The notes: a model not told the origin generated them from the sequence alone. A stretch of 27,609 nt of DNA from an uncultured Clostridia bacterium (GCA_934631985.1 CAKTYE010000033.1:1-27609), one strand, 5' to 3'; counted from the stretch's first letter, positions 13,732 to 22,172 are shown. Numbers and translations are program-made.

Positions 13732-14835
13732 ATGGGATTGTCGTTCAATAACCTTCATGTGCATTTGTATCGCAGACCGACCACGGATGAAGTCGAGCAT
13801 ATTGCTGCTATCATGACTGAAGGAATGTCACTTTGCAAGGTTGAAGATGCTCACGAAGCGGACGTCAAGGTATCTGTGATCGTTAGTGCAGATAGTCAAT
13901 GGACAACTGTTCTAGCTGATTCCATGGATGAGGATTTGGATGTACAGCTGGAAAAAGTAAAACAGCTTTCCAAGGGGCTAAAAGCACAGACGCTTGCTGT
14001 CGCTTGTTTTGATAGTGACTATCTTTGTCTAAACATGGTAGACGCCATCAAACAAGTAGACATTTGGGCTGCCTGTGGTCGCTTTCCTTATGGGAAAGTG
14101 CCAAGAAGGAGTAATATAGCGGCTTGGAGATTATACGTTAAGGATGGAAATCATTTCAAAGAAGAAATGAAGCGGGCCTATGTATGTGCTGAGGATTGTC
14201 TTCATGGCATCGCTGATGATCTGTCCATTTCATCTTCACAATTATTTTGTATGGACGATAACGTTCCGGCTGACTGTGAACGTTTTGATTTTTATTACAA
14301 GATGGATGGCGATGGAGAGCAAGCTCCCCCCTGTTTTAAGCTTTACATGCCTTCTGCCCCTTACTATTATTTTAGTGCTCCACAGCTAGTTTCCTTCGTA
14401 AACCAAGGCTCGGCGTCAAAAGGTGTGATGGTCTTTTTGACTGGGGCATGTATCACCGAGCATCGGGTAACAATTGAAAAAATCGAGCTTCAATATGGCT
14501 ATGATCCGCATTTGCCCCTGGGCTGGAACTTCTGTCCTGTTGAACTGAAAGAGATAACGTTCGCAAATGATGTGACAGGATTGGCTGGCGAATGTCCCGA
14601 TTTTCATATCCCTGCTGCAGTTAGAGAAGACTTGCCGCTAAAAAAGAGAATGGATCTTGAGTCCCAGCGTGAGATTGGCGTCAGGTTCAAGCTTACTCCA
14701 TGTAACGATATTGAAGCATATGGACCTCTGCAGGTCACGCTGATCCCGCTTAAGAATTTCCCCGGGCAGTGCGCACATGTGATGGTTTCTCTATCTGAAT
14801 GGAAACAGCAACAGGCAGAAGATGATTCACAGTGA
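13732..14835 (+). CDS. Hypothetical protein of unknown function
   Basis: I cannot name this 367-residue protein. It has no signal peptide or membrane segment, so it is probably cytoplasmic. It starts MGLSFNNLHVHLYRR and has a segment around FDSDYLCLNMVD (about 93-104). This recalls large families of uncharacterised Firmicute proteins that begin MG.S...L and are sometimes found beside toxin genes. An immunity-like role is only a guess. Cysteines and aromatic residues are frequent. Base composition is visibly more AT-rich than its neighbours and codon use differs, suggesting acquisition by transfer. The ribosome binding site is weak (GGGGGG, 10 bases before ATG). A possible promoter, TTGTCA-17-TTAAAT, lies at 13655-13683. 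Confidence 0.7.
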   Translation: MGLSFNNLHVHLYRRPTTDEVEHIAAIMTEGMSLCKVEDAHEADVKVSVIVSADSQWTTVLADSMDEDLDVQLEKVKQLSKGLKAQTLAVACFDSDYLCLNMVDAIKQVDIWAACGRFPYGKVPRRSNIAAWRLYVKDGNHFKEEMKRAYVCAEDCLHGIADDLSISSSQLFCMDDNVPADCERFDFYYKMDGDGEQAPPCFKLYMPSAPYYYFSAPQLVSFVNQGSASKGVMVFLTGACITEHRVTIEKIELQYGYDPHLPLGWNFCPVELKEITFANDVTGLAGECPDFHIPAAVREDLPLKKRMDLESQREIGVRFKLTPCNDIEAYGPLQVTLIPLKNFPGQCAHVMVSLSEWKQQQAEDDSQ

Positions 14836-14944
14836 AAGGAAAAAATTTCTGTCGCAGCCTTCTTCCTGGCTTATATGCTTTGCCGGGCCGTGCTTTCATG
14901 ATTTTTAATCATTACGGTTGAAACAATCATAGCTTTCCCTCCTC

Positions 14945-15010
14945 CAAAACAAAAACGCAGGAGCGGCCCTTCCCCCACGCCTTACTCGTAGGTTCTTCCG
15001 CTCCTGCGTA
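14945..15010 (-). terminator. Terminator of the rnf operon
   Basis: On the minus strand, ACGCAGGAGCGG and CCGCTCCTGCGT form a 12-base-pair stem around a 31-base loop, followed by TTTTTGTTTTGG. It lies just after the rnfB stop. The remaining bases between 14836 and 14944 show nothing recognisable. Confidence 0.85.
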
Positions 15011-15026
15011 TTTGTTATGCCGTTTT

Positions 15027-16193
15027 TTACTTGTTCTCCTCAGCCTTTGCCTCGGCTTCCTTGGCGGCCTTCGCAGCCATGGCTGCCTTGATCTTCGCTT
15101 CCACCTCGGGAGAATACTTCTTCTCCGCAGGGGCGGCGGGTGCTTCAGGCTTCACTGCCAGCACCTCGGCGGGCGTGGTGCCGATCTTGGCATAGTTGTC
15201 GCGGGTATGCTCGCGCACCTTCATGGTGATGCACTTCTTGGGGCACTTCTCGGCGCACTTGCCGCAGCCGGTGCAGGCATTAGTGATCACATGAGGCTGC
15301 TTCACCTTGCCCACAACTGCCTCAAACTGGCACTGGCGCTTGCACATGCCGCAGCCGATGCAGGCGTCCTGATCGATCTCGGCGATCTTGCGCGCATCCC
15401 AGTCTGCCCACATGGCGTCGGTGGGACACACCTCGGCGCACATCATGCAGCCGCGGCACTTGTCCATGTCGATCTTCGGCAGATGGTTGACCATGGTGAT
15501 CGCGTCAAACTTACAGGCCACCGCGCAGCGCTCGCAGCCGATGCAGCCGATGCGGCAGTTGTCGCTGACCACATGGCCCTCGTCGGCGGCGCGGCACAGC
15601 ACGCGCACGGGACGGGTCTCAGGCTGAAGCTCCAGCACATGCTTGGGGCAGGCTTCCACACACTTGCCGCAGCTCTGGCACTTATCAGGGTCCACCACGG
15701 CGAGATGGCGGTTCTCGTCGATGTGGATCGCGTCAAAGGGACAAACCTTCACGCAGGTGCCAAGGCCCAGGCAAGCGTATTTGCAGGAGCGGTAGCCGTC
15801 GTTCACAAGGCTGGCGGCTACGCAATCCTGAATGCCGGTGTATTCAAACTTGTTTTTGCAATGAAGATCGCCGCCCTGGCAAACCACCGTGGCGACCTTC
15901 TTCACGCTGGAGGTATCTGCTTCCACGCCCATGATGGACGCGACCTTCGCAGCGACCTCTGCGCCGCCCACGGGGCAGGCATTCACAGGTGCCTTGCCCG
16001 AGGCGATTGCATCCGCACAGCCGTCGCAGCCCGGGAAGCCGCAGCCGCCGCAGTTTGCGCCGGGCAGTACTTCACGCACCGCGTCCCGCTTGGGATTGGA
16101 GGGAACTGCAAACAGCTTCGACGCGCCGGTCAGCAGCAGGCCGAACAGCAGTCCCATGGCGCCCAGGACAAGGGCAGCCCACAAAATTTCCAT
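15027..16193 (-). CDS. rnfB: Rnf complex subunit B, polyferredoxin
   Basis: RnfB is the cytoplasmic-facing subunit thought to accept electrons from reduced ferredoxin. The 388-residue protein has one N-terminal membrane helix (about 4-28), the RnfB Fe-S domain with NCGGCGFPGCDGC (about 47), then six ferredoxin-type cysteine clusters: CLGLGTCVKVCP, CQSCGKCVEACP, CIGCERCAVAC, CRGCMMCAEVCP, CIGCGMCKRQC and CTGCGKCAEKCP. The C-terminus is a charged Ala/Lys/Glu tail. Many motifs are typical of clostridial RnfB, whereas proteobacterial forms are shorter. AAGGGGGAG precedes ATG 16193. It is the last gene of the operon and is followed by a strong terminator. Confidence 0.95.
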   Translation of the reverse strand: MEILWAALVLGAMGLLFGLLLTGASKLFAVPSNPKRDAVREVLPGANCGGCGFPGCDGCADAIASGKAPVNACPVGGAEVAAKVASIMGVEADTSSVKKVATVVCQGGDLHCKNKFEYTGIQDCVAASLVNDGYRSCKYACLGLGTCVKVCPFDAIHIDENRHLAVVDPDKCQSCGKCVEACPKHVLELQPETRPVRVLCRAADEGHVVSDNCRIGCIGCERCAVACKFDAITMVNHLPKIDMDKCRGCMMCAEVCPTDAMWADWDARKIAEIDQDACIGCGMCKRQCQFEAVVGKVKQPHVITNACTGCGKCAEKCPKKCITMKVREHTRDNYAKIGTTPAEVLAVKPEAPAAPAEKKYSPEVEAKIKAAMAAKAAKEAEAKAEENK

Positions 16194-16206
16194 GTATTTC
16201 TCCCCC

Positions 16207-16785
16207 TTATTTGATGAGGCCGCCGAAGCCCATGAAGGACACAGCCATCAGGCCGGCAGTAATCAGCGCACCGGGGAAGCCGTCCATCCACTTGGGCATA
16301 CGGCTCAGCGCCAGGCGCTCGCGGATACCAGCCATCAGCAGCAGCGCAAGGGTAAAGCCCAGAGCCGCGCTGCAGCCGCTCAGGGTGCTCTCCAGCAGGT
16401 TATACCCGCTGTCGGAGTTCAGGATCGCCGCGCCCAGCACCGCGCAGTTGGTGGTGATGAGGGGCAGGTACACGCCCAGTGCCTGATACAGCGAGAAGCT
16501 CAACTTCTTCAGCGCCATCTCCACCACCTGCACCAGCACGGCGATGACCAGAATGAATGCGATGGTGCGCATGTACATCAGGTTCAGCGGCACCAGCAGA
16601 AAATGCTCCACCAGCCAGGTCATGAAGGAGGCCAGGGTCATGACGAAGGTCACAGCCATGCCCATGCCCAGGGCGGTATCCACCTTCTTGGAAACGCCCA
16701 GGAAGGGGCAAATGCCCATGAACTTGTTCATGACGTAGTTATTCACCAGAATGGAGCCGATCAGAATCGTAAGGTAGGTATTCAT
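16207..16785 (-). CDS. rnfA: Rnf complex subunit A, membrane protein
   Basis: RnfA is an integral membrane subunit that pairs with RnfE to form the ion-conducting core. The 192-residue protein has six hydrophobic helices and the family signatures NNYVMNKFMGICPFLGVSKK near residue 14 and LPLITTNCAVLG near 107, each with the cysteine that in relatives helps hold an intramembrane Fe-S centre. The ATG overlaps the rnfE stop by one base (TGATG), so the two are translationally coupled. Confidence 0.95.
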   Translation of the reverse strand: MNTYLTILIGSILVNNYVMNKFMGICPFLGVSKKVDTALGMGMAVTFVMTLASFMTWLVEHFLLVPLNLMYMRTIAFILVIAVLVQVVEMALKKLSFSLYQALGVYLPLITTNCAVLGAAILNSDSGYNLLESTLSGCSAALGFTLALLLMAGIRERLALSRMPKWMDGFPGALITAGLMAVSFMGFGGLIK

Positions 16786-17429
16786 CAGGCCAGCTCCTCC
16801 TTCTTCTTTTCCTGACGCTTGGCAATAGCCTTGCGCAGGGTGTTCACCAGGATCAGCAGAATGCCCAGGGTAATGAAGCCGCCGGGAACCTTCAGCATGA
16901 TCGCCATGGGTTCATAGGACGCAGGCATCACCTGTGTGCCGAAGATCGTGCCGCTGCCCAGCACCTCGCGGATCATAGACAGGATGGTAATGGCGCAGGT
17001 GAAGCCCAGGCCCATGCCCAGACCGTCCGCAATGGAGGGCAGGGGCGGGTTCTTGAAAGCAAAGGCCTCTGCACGGGCAAAGATGATGCAGTTCACAACG
17101 ATCAGGGGGATATACACGCCCAGTGCGTCGCTCAGGGAAGGCAGATACGCCTTCAGCAGCATCTCAATGATGGACACGAAGGAAGCGATGACCACGATAA
17201 ACGCAGGGATGCGGATACGGTCGGTGACGATGTTCCGCAGCAGGGAAATCAGCAGGTTGGAACACATCAGCACCACCGTGGTCGCCAGACCCATGCCAAT
17301 GCCGTTGATGGCTGCCGTGGTCACGCCCAGGGTGGGACACATGCCCAGCATCAGCACAAAGGTGGGATTTTCAACGATCAGACCGTTCAGGAAAACCTTC
17401 CAGAAGCTCTGGTTCTGCTTATCAGCCAT
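16785..17429 (-). CDS. rnfE: Rnf complex subunit E, membrane protein
   Basis: RnfE is the inverted-topology partner of RnfA. The 214-residue protein shows six membrane helices and the cysteine motifs VLMLGMCPTLGVT (about 26-38) and IPLIVVNCIIFARAEAFA (about 126-143). The C-terminus is short and basic (KRQEKKKEE). Its ATG lies inside the end of rnfD (8-base overlap, ATGGCTGA) with GGAGGTGA as ribosome binding site. In most clostridial operons rnfG stands between rnfD and rnfE; here there is no room for it. Confidence 0.95.
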   Translation of the reverse strand: MADKQNQSFWKVFLNGLIVENPTFVLMLGMCPTLGVTTAAINGIGMGLATTVVLMCSNLLISLLRNIVTDRIRIPAFIVVIASFVSIIEMLLKAYLPSLSDALGVYIPLIVVNCIIFARAEAFAFKNPPLPSIADGLGMGLGFTCAITILSMIREVLGSGTIFGTQVMPASYEPMAIMLKVPGGFITLGILLILVNTLRKAIAKRQEKKKEELA

Positions 17430-18363
17430 GCTTCTTCACCTCCCCAAAGGCTTTGGGCATGGTATACTTGTCGATCAGGGGCGTCGCAACGTTCATCAGC
17501 AGGATGGCGAAGGAGCATCCCTCGGGATAGGAAGCATATGCGCGGATGACAAACAGGAAGATGCCGCAGCCCACGCCCATGATGATCCGGCCCAGGTTCG
17601 TCACCGGGCTGGTGGCGTAGTCCGTCGCCATGAAGAATGCGCCCAGGAACAGACCGCCGGACAGGATCTGGTACAGCGCCATTTCCGCGCCGTCCTTGAT
17701 CAGGTAGCACACGAACACCGTCGCAATGAAGGTGACGGGAATCTTCCAGTCGATGATGCCGCGAACGATCAGATACACGCCGCCCAGCAGCAGCGCCAGC
17801 TTGCAGGTCTCGCCCAGTACGCCGGGAACGTTGCCCAGGAACAGGTCCATCAGGTTCACGCCCTCCACCGTACCCTTGCCCAGGAAGTTCAGGGGCGTGG
17901 CGGAGGAGGTCACATCGGTCATGAACCGGGTCACGGGATAGCTGGTCATCAGGCTGGACCAACTCACAAACAGGATGGCACGGGCCGCCAGCGCGGGGTT
18001 CATGAAGTTGCTGCCGATGCCGCCGAACATCTGCTTCACCAGAATGATGGCGATGATCGCGCCGACCACAGCCACCCAGATGGGCGCGTTGGCAGGCAGG
18101 TTATAGGCCAGCAGCAGGCCGGTCACCACGGCGCTCCAGTCGCCCACGGTCACCTTCTGCTTGTTCAGCTTGTTCCAGCAGAACTCCGCCAGCACGGCGG
18201 TCACCACGCTCGCCGCGATCAGCGCGGCAGCGCTTGCGCCGAACAGGATGATGGCGGCAATGCCCGCGGGGGCCAGCGCCAGGCACACCTCCTGCATAAT
18301 GCGGCGTGTGGTCACTTTGTCTCTCAGGTGCGGCGAAGAAGAAACCGCAAGATTCTTCTGCAT
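17422..18363 (-). CDS. rnfD: Rnf complex subunit D, flavin-binding membrane protein
   Basis: RnfD is a membrane subunit, related to NqrB, that carries a covalently bound FMN and takes part in Na+ or H+ translocation. The 313-residue protein has about nine or ten hydrophobic helices. The motif SSATPLNF places the flavin-bearing threonine at about residue 156. GSNFMNPALAARAI (about 118) and ATDYATSPVTNLGRI are further family segments. I chose ATG 18363 (MQKNLAVSSSP) because AAGGAGGG precedes it; the longer open frame would overlap the rnfC tail. One base separates it from the rnfC stop. FMN is normally attached by ApbE, which is not encoded in this window. Confidence 0.95.
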   Translation of the reverse strand: MQKNLAVSSSPHLRDKVTTRRIMQEVCLALAPAGIAAIILFGASAAALIAASVVTAVLAEFCWNKLNKQKVTVGDWSAVVTGLLLAYNLPANAPIWVAVVGAIIAIILVKQMFGGIGSNFMNPALAARAILFVSWSSLMTSYPVTRFMTDVTSSATPLNFLGKGTVEGVNLMDLFLGNVPGVLGETCKLALLLGGVYLIVRGIIDWKIPVTFIATVFVCYLIKDGAEMALYQILSGGLFLGAFFMATDYATSPVTNLGRIIMGVGCGIFLFVIRAYASYPEGCSFAILLMNVATPLIDKYTMPKAFGEVKKHG

Positions 18364-18364
18364 G

Positions 18365-19765
18365 TTAACCCTCCTTCTTGGCTTCGGCAGCCTTCGCAGC
18401 CTCGGCGGCCTTTGCAGCTTCCGCAGCCTTGGCGGCGGCAGCGGCCTTGCGGCGGCGGTCGCCCTCAATGCGCTTGACAACGCGGATGCTCTGGGTCAGC
18501 TGACGCTTGGCGGGGCACACGAAGGTGCAGCAGCCGCACTCGATGCAGTTCATCGCGCCGGCGTTCGCCGCATCGGTGTAGCGCTCTGCGCGCATCAGGG
18601 AATCCAGCTTGGCGGGGGCCAGGTTCATGGGGCAGGCCCGCATGCAGCGTCCGCAGCGGATGCAGGCGCTTTCTTCAGGCTCCACGGCCTCGCGGCCCAG
18701 GCACAGCACACCGGAGCAGCCCTTAGTCACGGGAATGTCGGTACGGGAGATCGCCATACCCATCATGGGGCCGCCGCTCAGCAGCTGCTTCACGCCGTCC
18801 TCCATGCCGCCGGCTGCGTCGATCAGGTGACTGATGGGGGTGCCGATGCGCACCAGGAAGTTGCTGGGCTTGTTCACCAGACCGCCCACGGTGGTCACGC
18901 GCTCCACCAGCGGACGACCCGTGCGGATGGCCCGGTCAATGGCGTAGCAGGTACCGACATTGGCAACGACCACGCCCACATCCAGGGGCAGGCCGCCGCA
19001 GGGGACCTTGCGCTTGGTGGTGGCGTAGATCAGCTGCTTTTCACCGCCCTGCGGATAGCGCACGGGCAGGCCGCGCACCTCAATGCCCTCGGCGCTTGCG
19101 GCGGCAGAGGTCATGGCGGAGATCGCGTCGGGCTTGTTGTTCTCAATGCCGATGATGGCCTTCTTCACATCAAGGGCCTTCATCATCAGGCGGATGCCGT
19201 CAATGATCTCGGCGGCATGCTCCAGCATCAGCCGATGGTCGGCAGTCAGGTACGGCTCGCACTCCGCGCCGTTGATGACGAACATCTCGATGGTCTTGCC
19301 CTTGGCAGGGCTGATCTTGACAGAGGTCGGGAATGTTGCGCCGCCCAGACCCACGATGCCCGCGTCCCGAACGATCTGCTGCAGCTCCGCAGCGGACAGG
19401 CTTTCGGGATGGTCGGTGGGCGACAGCTCCACCCACTCGTCGTGGTAATCGTTATCAATGATGATGGCCATGGACTGGTTGCCGTTGGCCAGGATGCAGG
19501 GCTGCAGATCCACCACCGTACCAGACACGGACGAATGGACGGGCGCGGACATGAAGCCGCCTGCCTCGCCGATCAGCTGACCGACCTTCACATGGTCGCC
19601 CTTTTGCACAAGCGCCTTGGCGGGAGCGCCAATATGCTGCGACAGCGGGATGATGACCCGCGGCGGCGCGGCGAGCGTCTCAATGGGATTCAGCCCATTG
19701 ACCGCCTTGCCATTCTTGCCCTCGTGGGGATGGATTCCCCCCGGAAACAGACGTGAACCAAACAC
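18365..19765 (-). CDS. rnfC: Rnf complex subunit C, NADH-binding Fe-S flavoprotein
   Basis: RnfC is the peripheral subunit that exchanges electrons with NAD+/NADH. The 466-residue protein begins FGSRLFPGGIHPHEGK, the RnfC start, with a GTG codon at 19765 and GGGGGA upstream. The FMN/NADH site appears as GLGGATFPTSVK (about 139-150) and INGAECEPYLTADH. A C-terminal pair of [4Fe-4S] motifs follows, CIRCGRCMRACP and CIECGCCTFVCP (about 370-425). The protein ends in an Ala/Lys/Glu repeat tail (EAAKAAEAAKAAEAKKEG), like the tail of RnfB. It is the first gene of the operon, behind the promoter at 19849-19876. Confidence 0.95.
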   Translation of the reverse strand: MFGSRLFPGGIHPHEGKNGKAVNGLNPIETLAAPPRVIIPLSQHIGAPAKALVQKGDHVKVGQLIGEAGGFMSAPVHSSVSGTVVDLQPCILANGNQSMAIIIDNDYHDEWVELSPTDHPESLSAAELQQIVRDAGIVGLGGATFPTSVKISPAKGKTIEMFVINGAECEPYLTADHRLMLEHAAEIIDGIRLMMKALDVKKAIIGIENNKPDAISAMTSAAASAEGIEVRGLPVRYPQGGEKQLIYATTKRKVPCGGLPLDVGVVVANVGTCYAIDRAIRTGRPLVERVTTVGGLVNKPSNFLVRIGTPISHLIDAAGGMEDGVKQLLSGGPMMGMAISRTDIPVTKGCSGVLCLGREAVEPEESACIRCGRCMRACPMNLAPAKLDSLMRAERYTDAANAGAMNCIECGCCTFVCPAKRQLTQSIRVVKRIEGDRRRKAAAAAKAAEAAKAAEAAKAAEAKKEG

Positions 19766-19786
19766 GGAAAAAGGTCCCCCTTCCCA

Positions 19787-19814
19787 ATGCCCTTTCCTAG
19801 GACGGAAGGGGCAT
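19787..19814 (-). promoter_or_regulatory. Hairpin in the rnf leader
   Basis: ATGCCCCTTCC and GGAAAGGGCAT pair with one mismatch around a 6-base loop in the rnf 5' leader, 22 bases before the rnfC start codon and just upstream of its ribosome binding site. No T-run follows. It could affect translation or stability; no function is assigned. Confidence 0.35.
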
Positions 19815-19848
19815 CTTCAATATGGAAAATGGTGATAGCACAGCTTTC

Positions 19849-19876
19849 ATTATAACATATTTCCGCCCGTTGTGAA
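19849..19876 (-). promoter_or_regulatory. Promoter of the rnf operon
   Basis: On the minus strand, TTCACA (19876-19871) and a perfect TATAAT (19854-19849) are spaced by 16 bases. They lie about 85 bases upstream of the rnfC start. The remaining gap to 20044 shows only a weak GTGCGATAGCAC hairpin just after the flippase stop. Confidence 0.8.
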
Positions 19877-20044
19877 GGGGGAGAATGGAAGATTTTCATA
19901 GAAAGATACGGAAAACAGCGTTCTTTTGTGTTCGAACGCCGCAGTTAAAGTATTCAAACGCATAGTCGCTATGCCTTGTTTGCTTGTAACAGGATGGAAA
20001 AGATTGGTGTTTGTTAAGAAAGCAACGATCTTGTGCTATCGCAC

Positions 20045-21337
20045 TTATCGTCTCCGCAGCGTTCTCCACAAAAGTCCCCCGCCCCAGGCCAGGTTCACGC
20101 ACTGCCCCGCCATCAGTGCCAGCGCCGCGCCGAACAGCCGCAGGCGCGGCAGACGCGCCCACCAGGCCGTCAGCACCAGCGCCGCGCAGGAGGCCAGCAC
20201 CGTTCCCGTCAGCATGCTGCGCTGCCTGCCCAGCCCCGCCAGCATGCCGCATATCACCTGGTGCAGCGCGAAGATCACCGTCAGGGGCGCCATCAGGCGC
20301 ACCAGCGGTGCAAGGGCCGGCTGATGATACAGCGTCCCGCTGATCCACTCCGCGCCCAGGAACAGTGCTGCGCTGCACAGCACGCCCGCCATCCCGGCCC
20401 AGCCCAGCATGCGCCGTACCGTCCTGCGCAGCTGACATGCATCCTCCTCCCGCCGGGAAACCGCCGGAGAAGCCACCATGCCCAGCGCCCCCGTAAACAC
20501 CGATGGGAGCATCAGCAGCGGCATCGCCATGCCGCTCAGCAGCCCCATTTGGCTGGTCGCCGCCGAGGCGCTCAGCCCGGACAGCCGCAGACATGCAGGC
20601 AGCAGCACCGCGTTCAGCGCCCGCGTTCCCGTGACGCACAGCCGGGAAAGCATCGCCGGGGCGCAAAGCTGAAACAGCTCCTGCTGCAAGGCCCGGCTGG
20701 GTTCCGTGCGCAGCCTGGGCAGGTGGCTGGCCCTGCGCATCATGCTCACTGCGCACAGTGCTGCCAGCCCCTCCGCCGCCTGTGGAGCCGCGGCCCGCCA
20801 GGCCAGCGGCACACCCGTCAGCGCCGCCAGCAGCACCAGCGACAGCGCAAACCGCACAGTCTGCTCCGTGGCTTCGCACAGTGCAGGCAGCCGGGTATCC
20901 TCCCGCCCGTAATACCAGCCGCAATACACGCTGCAAAGTCCCAGCAGCGGGATCGCGGGCGCAGCGCACACGATGCCCGGCAGCGTCCGCACATCCCCCA
21001 AAAGACGTGCCAGCAGCGGTGACAGCACCAGCAGCAGCGGCGTTACAATGCGCGCAATGCGCAGTACCAGCGCCCGTCCCGCCAGCAGCACCTGGCGCTG
21101 ATCGCAGGCAGGATGCTTGGCAGTCAGGCGACTCATGGCAGCGGGTGTACCTGAGGTCACGGGGGTCAGCGCCAGCATGCTCACCGCGGCGGTCAGCTCC
21201 ATTACGCCCAGCGCTTCCGCGCCCATGCACCGCGCCAGCGCCAGCCGCAGCAGAAAGCCCAAGCCCCGTGTATATCCGTTTGCCATCGCCAGGATCGCCG
21301 TCTGTTTTTTCAAGCTTGCCGCCACACGCGCCACCAT
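20045..21337 (-). CDS. Polysaccharide/lipid-linked oligosaccharide flippase (SpoVB/Wzx-like, MOP superfamily)
   Basis: This integral membrane protein of about 430 residues has around 14 hydrophobic helices. The family flips lipid-linked sugars across the membrane during cell-wall, spore-cortex or capsule synthesis. Recognisable segments are the N-terminal KKQTAILAMANGYTRGLGFL and LGVMELTAAVSML, and the later PLLMLPSVFTGALGMVASPA, all as in SpoVB and stage V-type transporters. It is very rich in Ala and Leu. I place the start at ATG 21337; GAAGGG abuts it, so the adjacent GTG 21334 is also possible, and the longer open frame would run into the promoter of the divergent gene. The substrate is unknown. 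Confidence 0.82.
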   Translation of the reverse strand: MVARVAASLKKQTAILAMANGYTRGLGFLLRLALARCMGAEALGVMELTAAVSMLALTPVTSGTPAAMSRLTAKHPACDQRQVLLAGRALVLRIARIVTPLLLVLSPLLARLLGDVRTLPGIVCAAPAIPLLGLCSVYCGWYYGREDTRLPALCEATEQTVRFALSLVLLAALTGVPLAWRAAAPQAAEGLAALCAVSMMRRASHLPRLRTEPSRALQQELFQLCAPAMLSRLCVTGTRALNAVLLPACLRLSGLSASAATSQMGLLSGMAMPLLMLPSVFTGALGMVASPAVSRREEDACQLRRTVRRMLGWAGMAGVLCSAALFLGAEWISGTLYHQPALAPLVRLMAPLTVIFALHQVICGMLAGLGRQRSMLTGTVLASCAALVLTAWWARLPRLRLFGAALALMAGQCVNLAWGGGLLWRTLRRR

Positions 21338-21373
21338 CCCTTCGCGGGAGGATATGCAGCCCCCGTCGCGTGT

Positions 21374-21402
21374 TTGACACCCGCGCGGAAAAACGATATA
21401 AT
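21374..21402 (+). promoter_or_regulatory. Consensus sigma-A promoter for dCMP deaminase
   Basis: TTGACA (21374-21379) and TATAAT (21397-21402) are separated by exactly 17 bases, a perfect match in both boxes, 50 bases before the dCMP deaminase start. Confidence 0.92.
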
Positions 21403-21452
21403 GCAGGCAAAGAAACAGCCCGCGCAAGCCGCGTCAGCAGGAGGTTTTGCCA

Positions 21453-21908
21453 ATGAACAAATGGGATGACCGCTTTATGGAAATGGCTCACGTCATTGCC
21501 GGATGGACAAGCTGCTTCCGGCCCGGGCGGGCCATCGGCTGCGTCATTGTGAAGGACAAGCGCATTATGACCACGGGCTACAACGGTGCTCCCGCGGGTC
21601 TGCGCACCTGCCGGGAGCGCGGCGAGTGCATGCGGGATCGTTTGAACATTGCCTCCGGCACACGGGCAGAGCTGTGCTACGCCATCCATGCCGAACAGAA
21701 CGCCATCATTCAGGCGGCGAAGCTGGGCGTTTCCATTGATGGGGCGACGCTTTACTGCACCCATCAGCCTTGCAGCGTTTGCGCCAAGATGATCATCAAT
21801 GCGGGCATTCAGCGGGTGGTTTATCAGGAAGGGTATCCCGACCAGTTTTCACTGGCGATCTTCAAGGAAGCCGGGGTACGTTTGGAACAGTATACGCCTG
21901 GGGAATGA
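21453..21908 (+). CDS. Deoxycytidylate (dCMP) deaminase family protein
   Basis: This 151-residue cytoplasmic enzyme would convert dCMP to dUMP, the precursor for thymidylate. The zinc site is complete: His79-Ala-Glu81 (HAEQNAII), with Glu81 as proton shuttle, and Cys107/Cys110 in QPCSVCAKM. The family substrate loop GYNGAPAGL is at about 42-50. Length and motifs agree with ComEB/dCMP deaminases. The ATG at 21453 lies 8 bases after AGGAGG. The gene stands alone, divergent from the flippase, with a consensus promoter, which suggests constitutive housekeeping expression. Confidence 0.93.
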   Translation: MNKWDDRFMEMAHVIAGWTSCFRPGRAIGCVIVKDKRIMTTGYNGAPAGLRTCRERGECMRDRLNIASGTRAELCYAIHAEQNAIIQAAKLGVSIDGATLYCTHQPCSVCAKMIINAGIQRVVYQEGYPDQFSLAIFKEAGVRLEQYTPGE

Positions 21909-21915
21909 GAGGACG

Positions 21916-21953
21916 GCGGGGAGGCGGCCTTTCTAAGAAAGGCCCCTCCCCGC
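21916..21953. repeat. GC-rich palindrome after dCMP deaminase
   Basis: GCGGGGAGGCGGCCTTTC and GAAAGGCCCCTCCCCGC pair along 17 bases with one bulged C and a 3-base TAA loop. No T-run follows, so it is either a weak stop or a mobile palindromic repeat. It begins 8 bases after the stop codon. Confidence 0.6.
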
Positions 21954-22092
21954 ACCCCACCCGGAAAGTAGCTGGGGGGAATATAGCTGATAGCTGCTTT
22001 TTGAGCGTATGGCAGATAGGCGGTTGACGGCTTCGGATGTGGGAATGGCGTACCGCGGCGCGGGGTATATTCTCAGCCCGCTGCGGCGGACA

Positions 22093-22172
22093 GCTCCTTC
22101 TGCGGAAGGAGCCAAGGGGGACGTTTTCCTTCGACTTGGATGCAAAAAAAGACAGCTTACGCTGCTTTTTTC
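22093..22172. repeat. Small hairpins, one terminator-like
   Basis: GCTCCTTC-TGCG-GAAGGAGC (22093-22112) is a perfect 8-base-pair hairpin of the kind found in the other GC-rich repeats here. At 22144-22172, an A-run, CAGC-TTAC-GCTG and a T-run form a short bidirectional terminator-like hairpin. Confidence 0.5.

Noticed and set aside
19896..21764. 622-codon open frame on the minus strand
   Set aside because: Gly/Ala/Arg-rich shadow of the flippase in another frame; it crosses the dCMP deaminase promoter and start and has no recognisable segment.
21916..21953. Strong terminator after dCMP deaminase
   Set aside because: The stem is very stable but no T-run follows on either strand, so I list it as a palindromic repeat.
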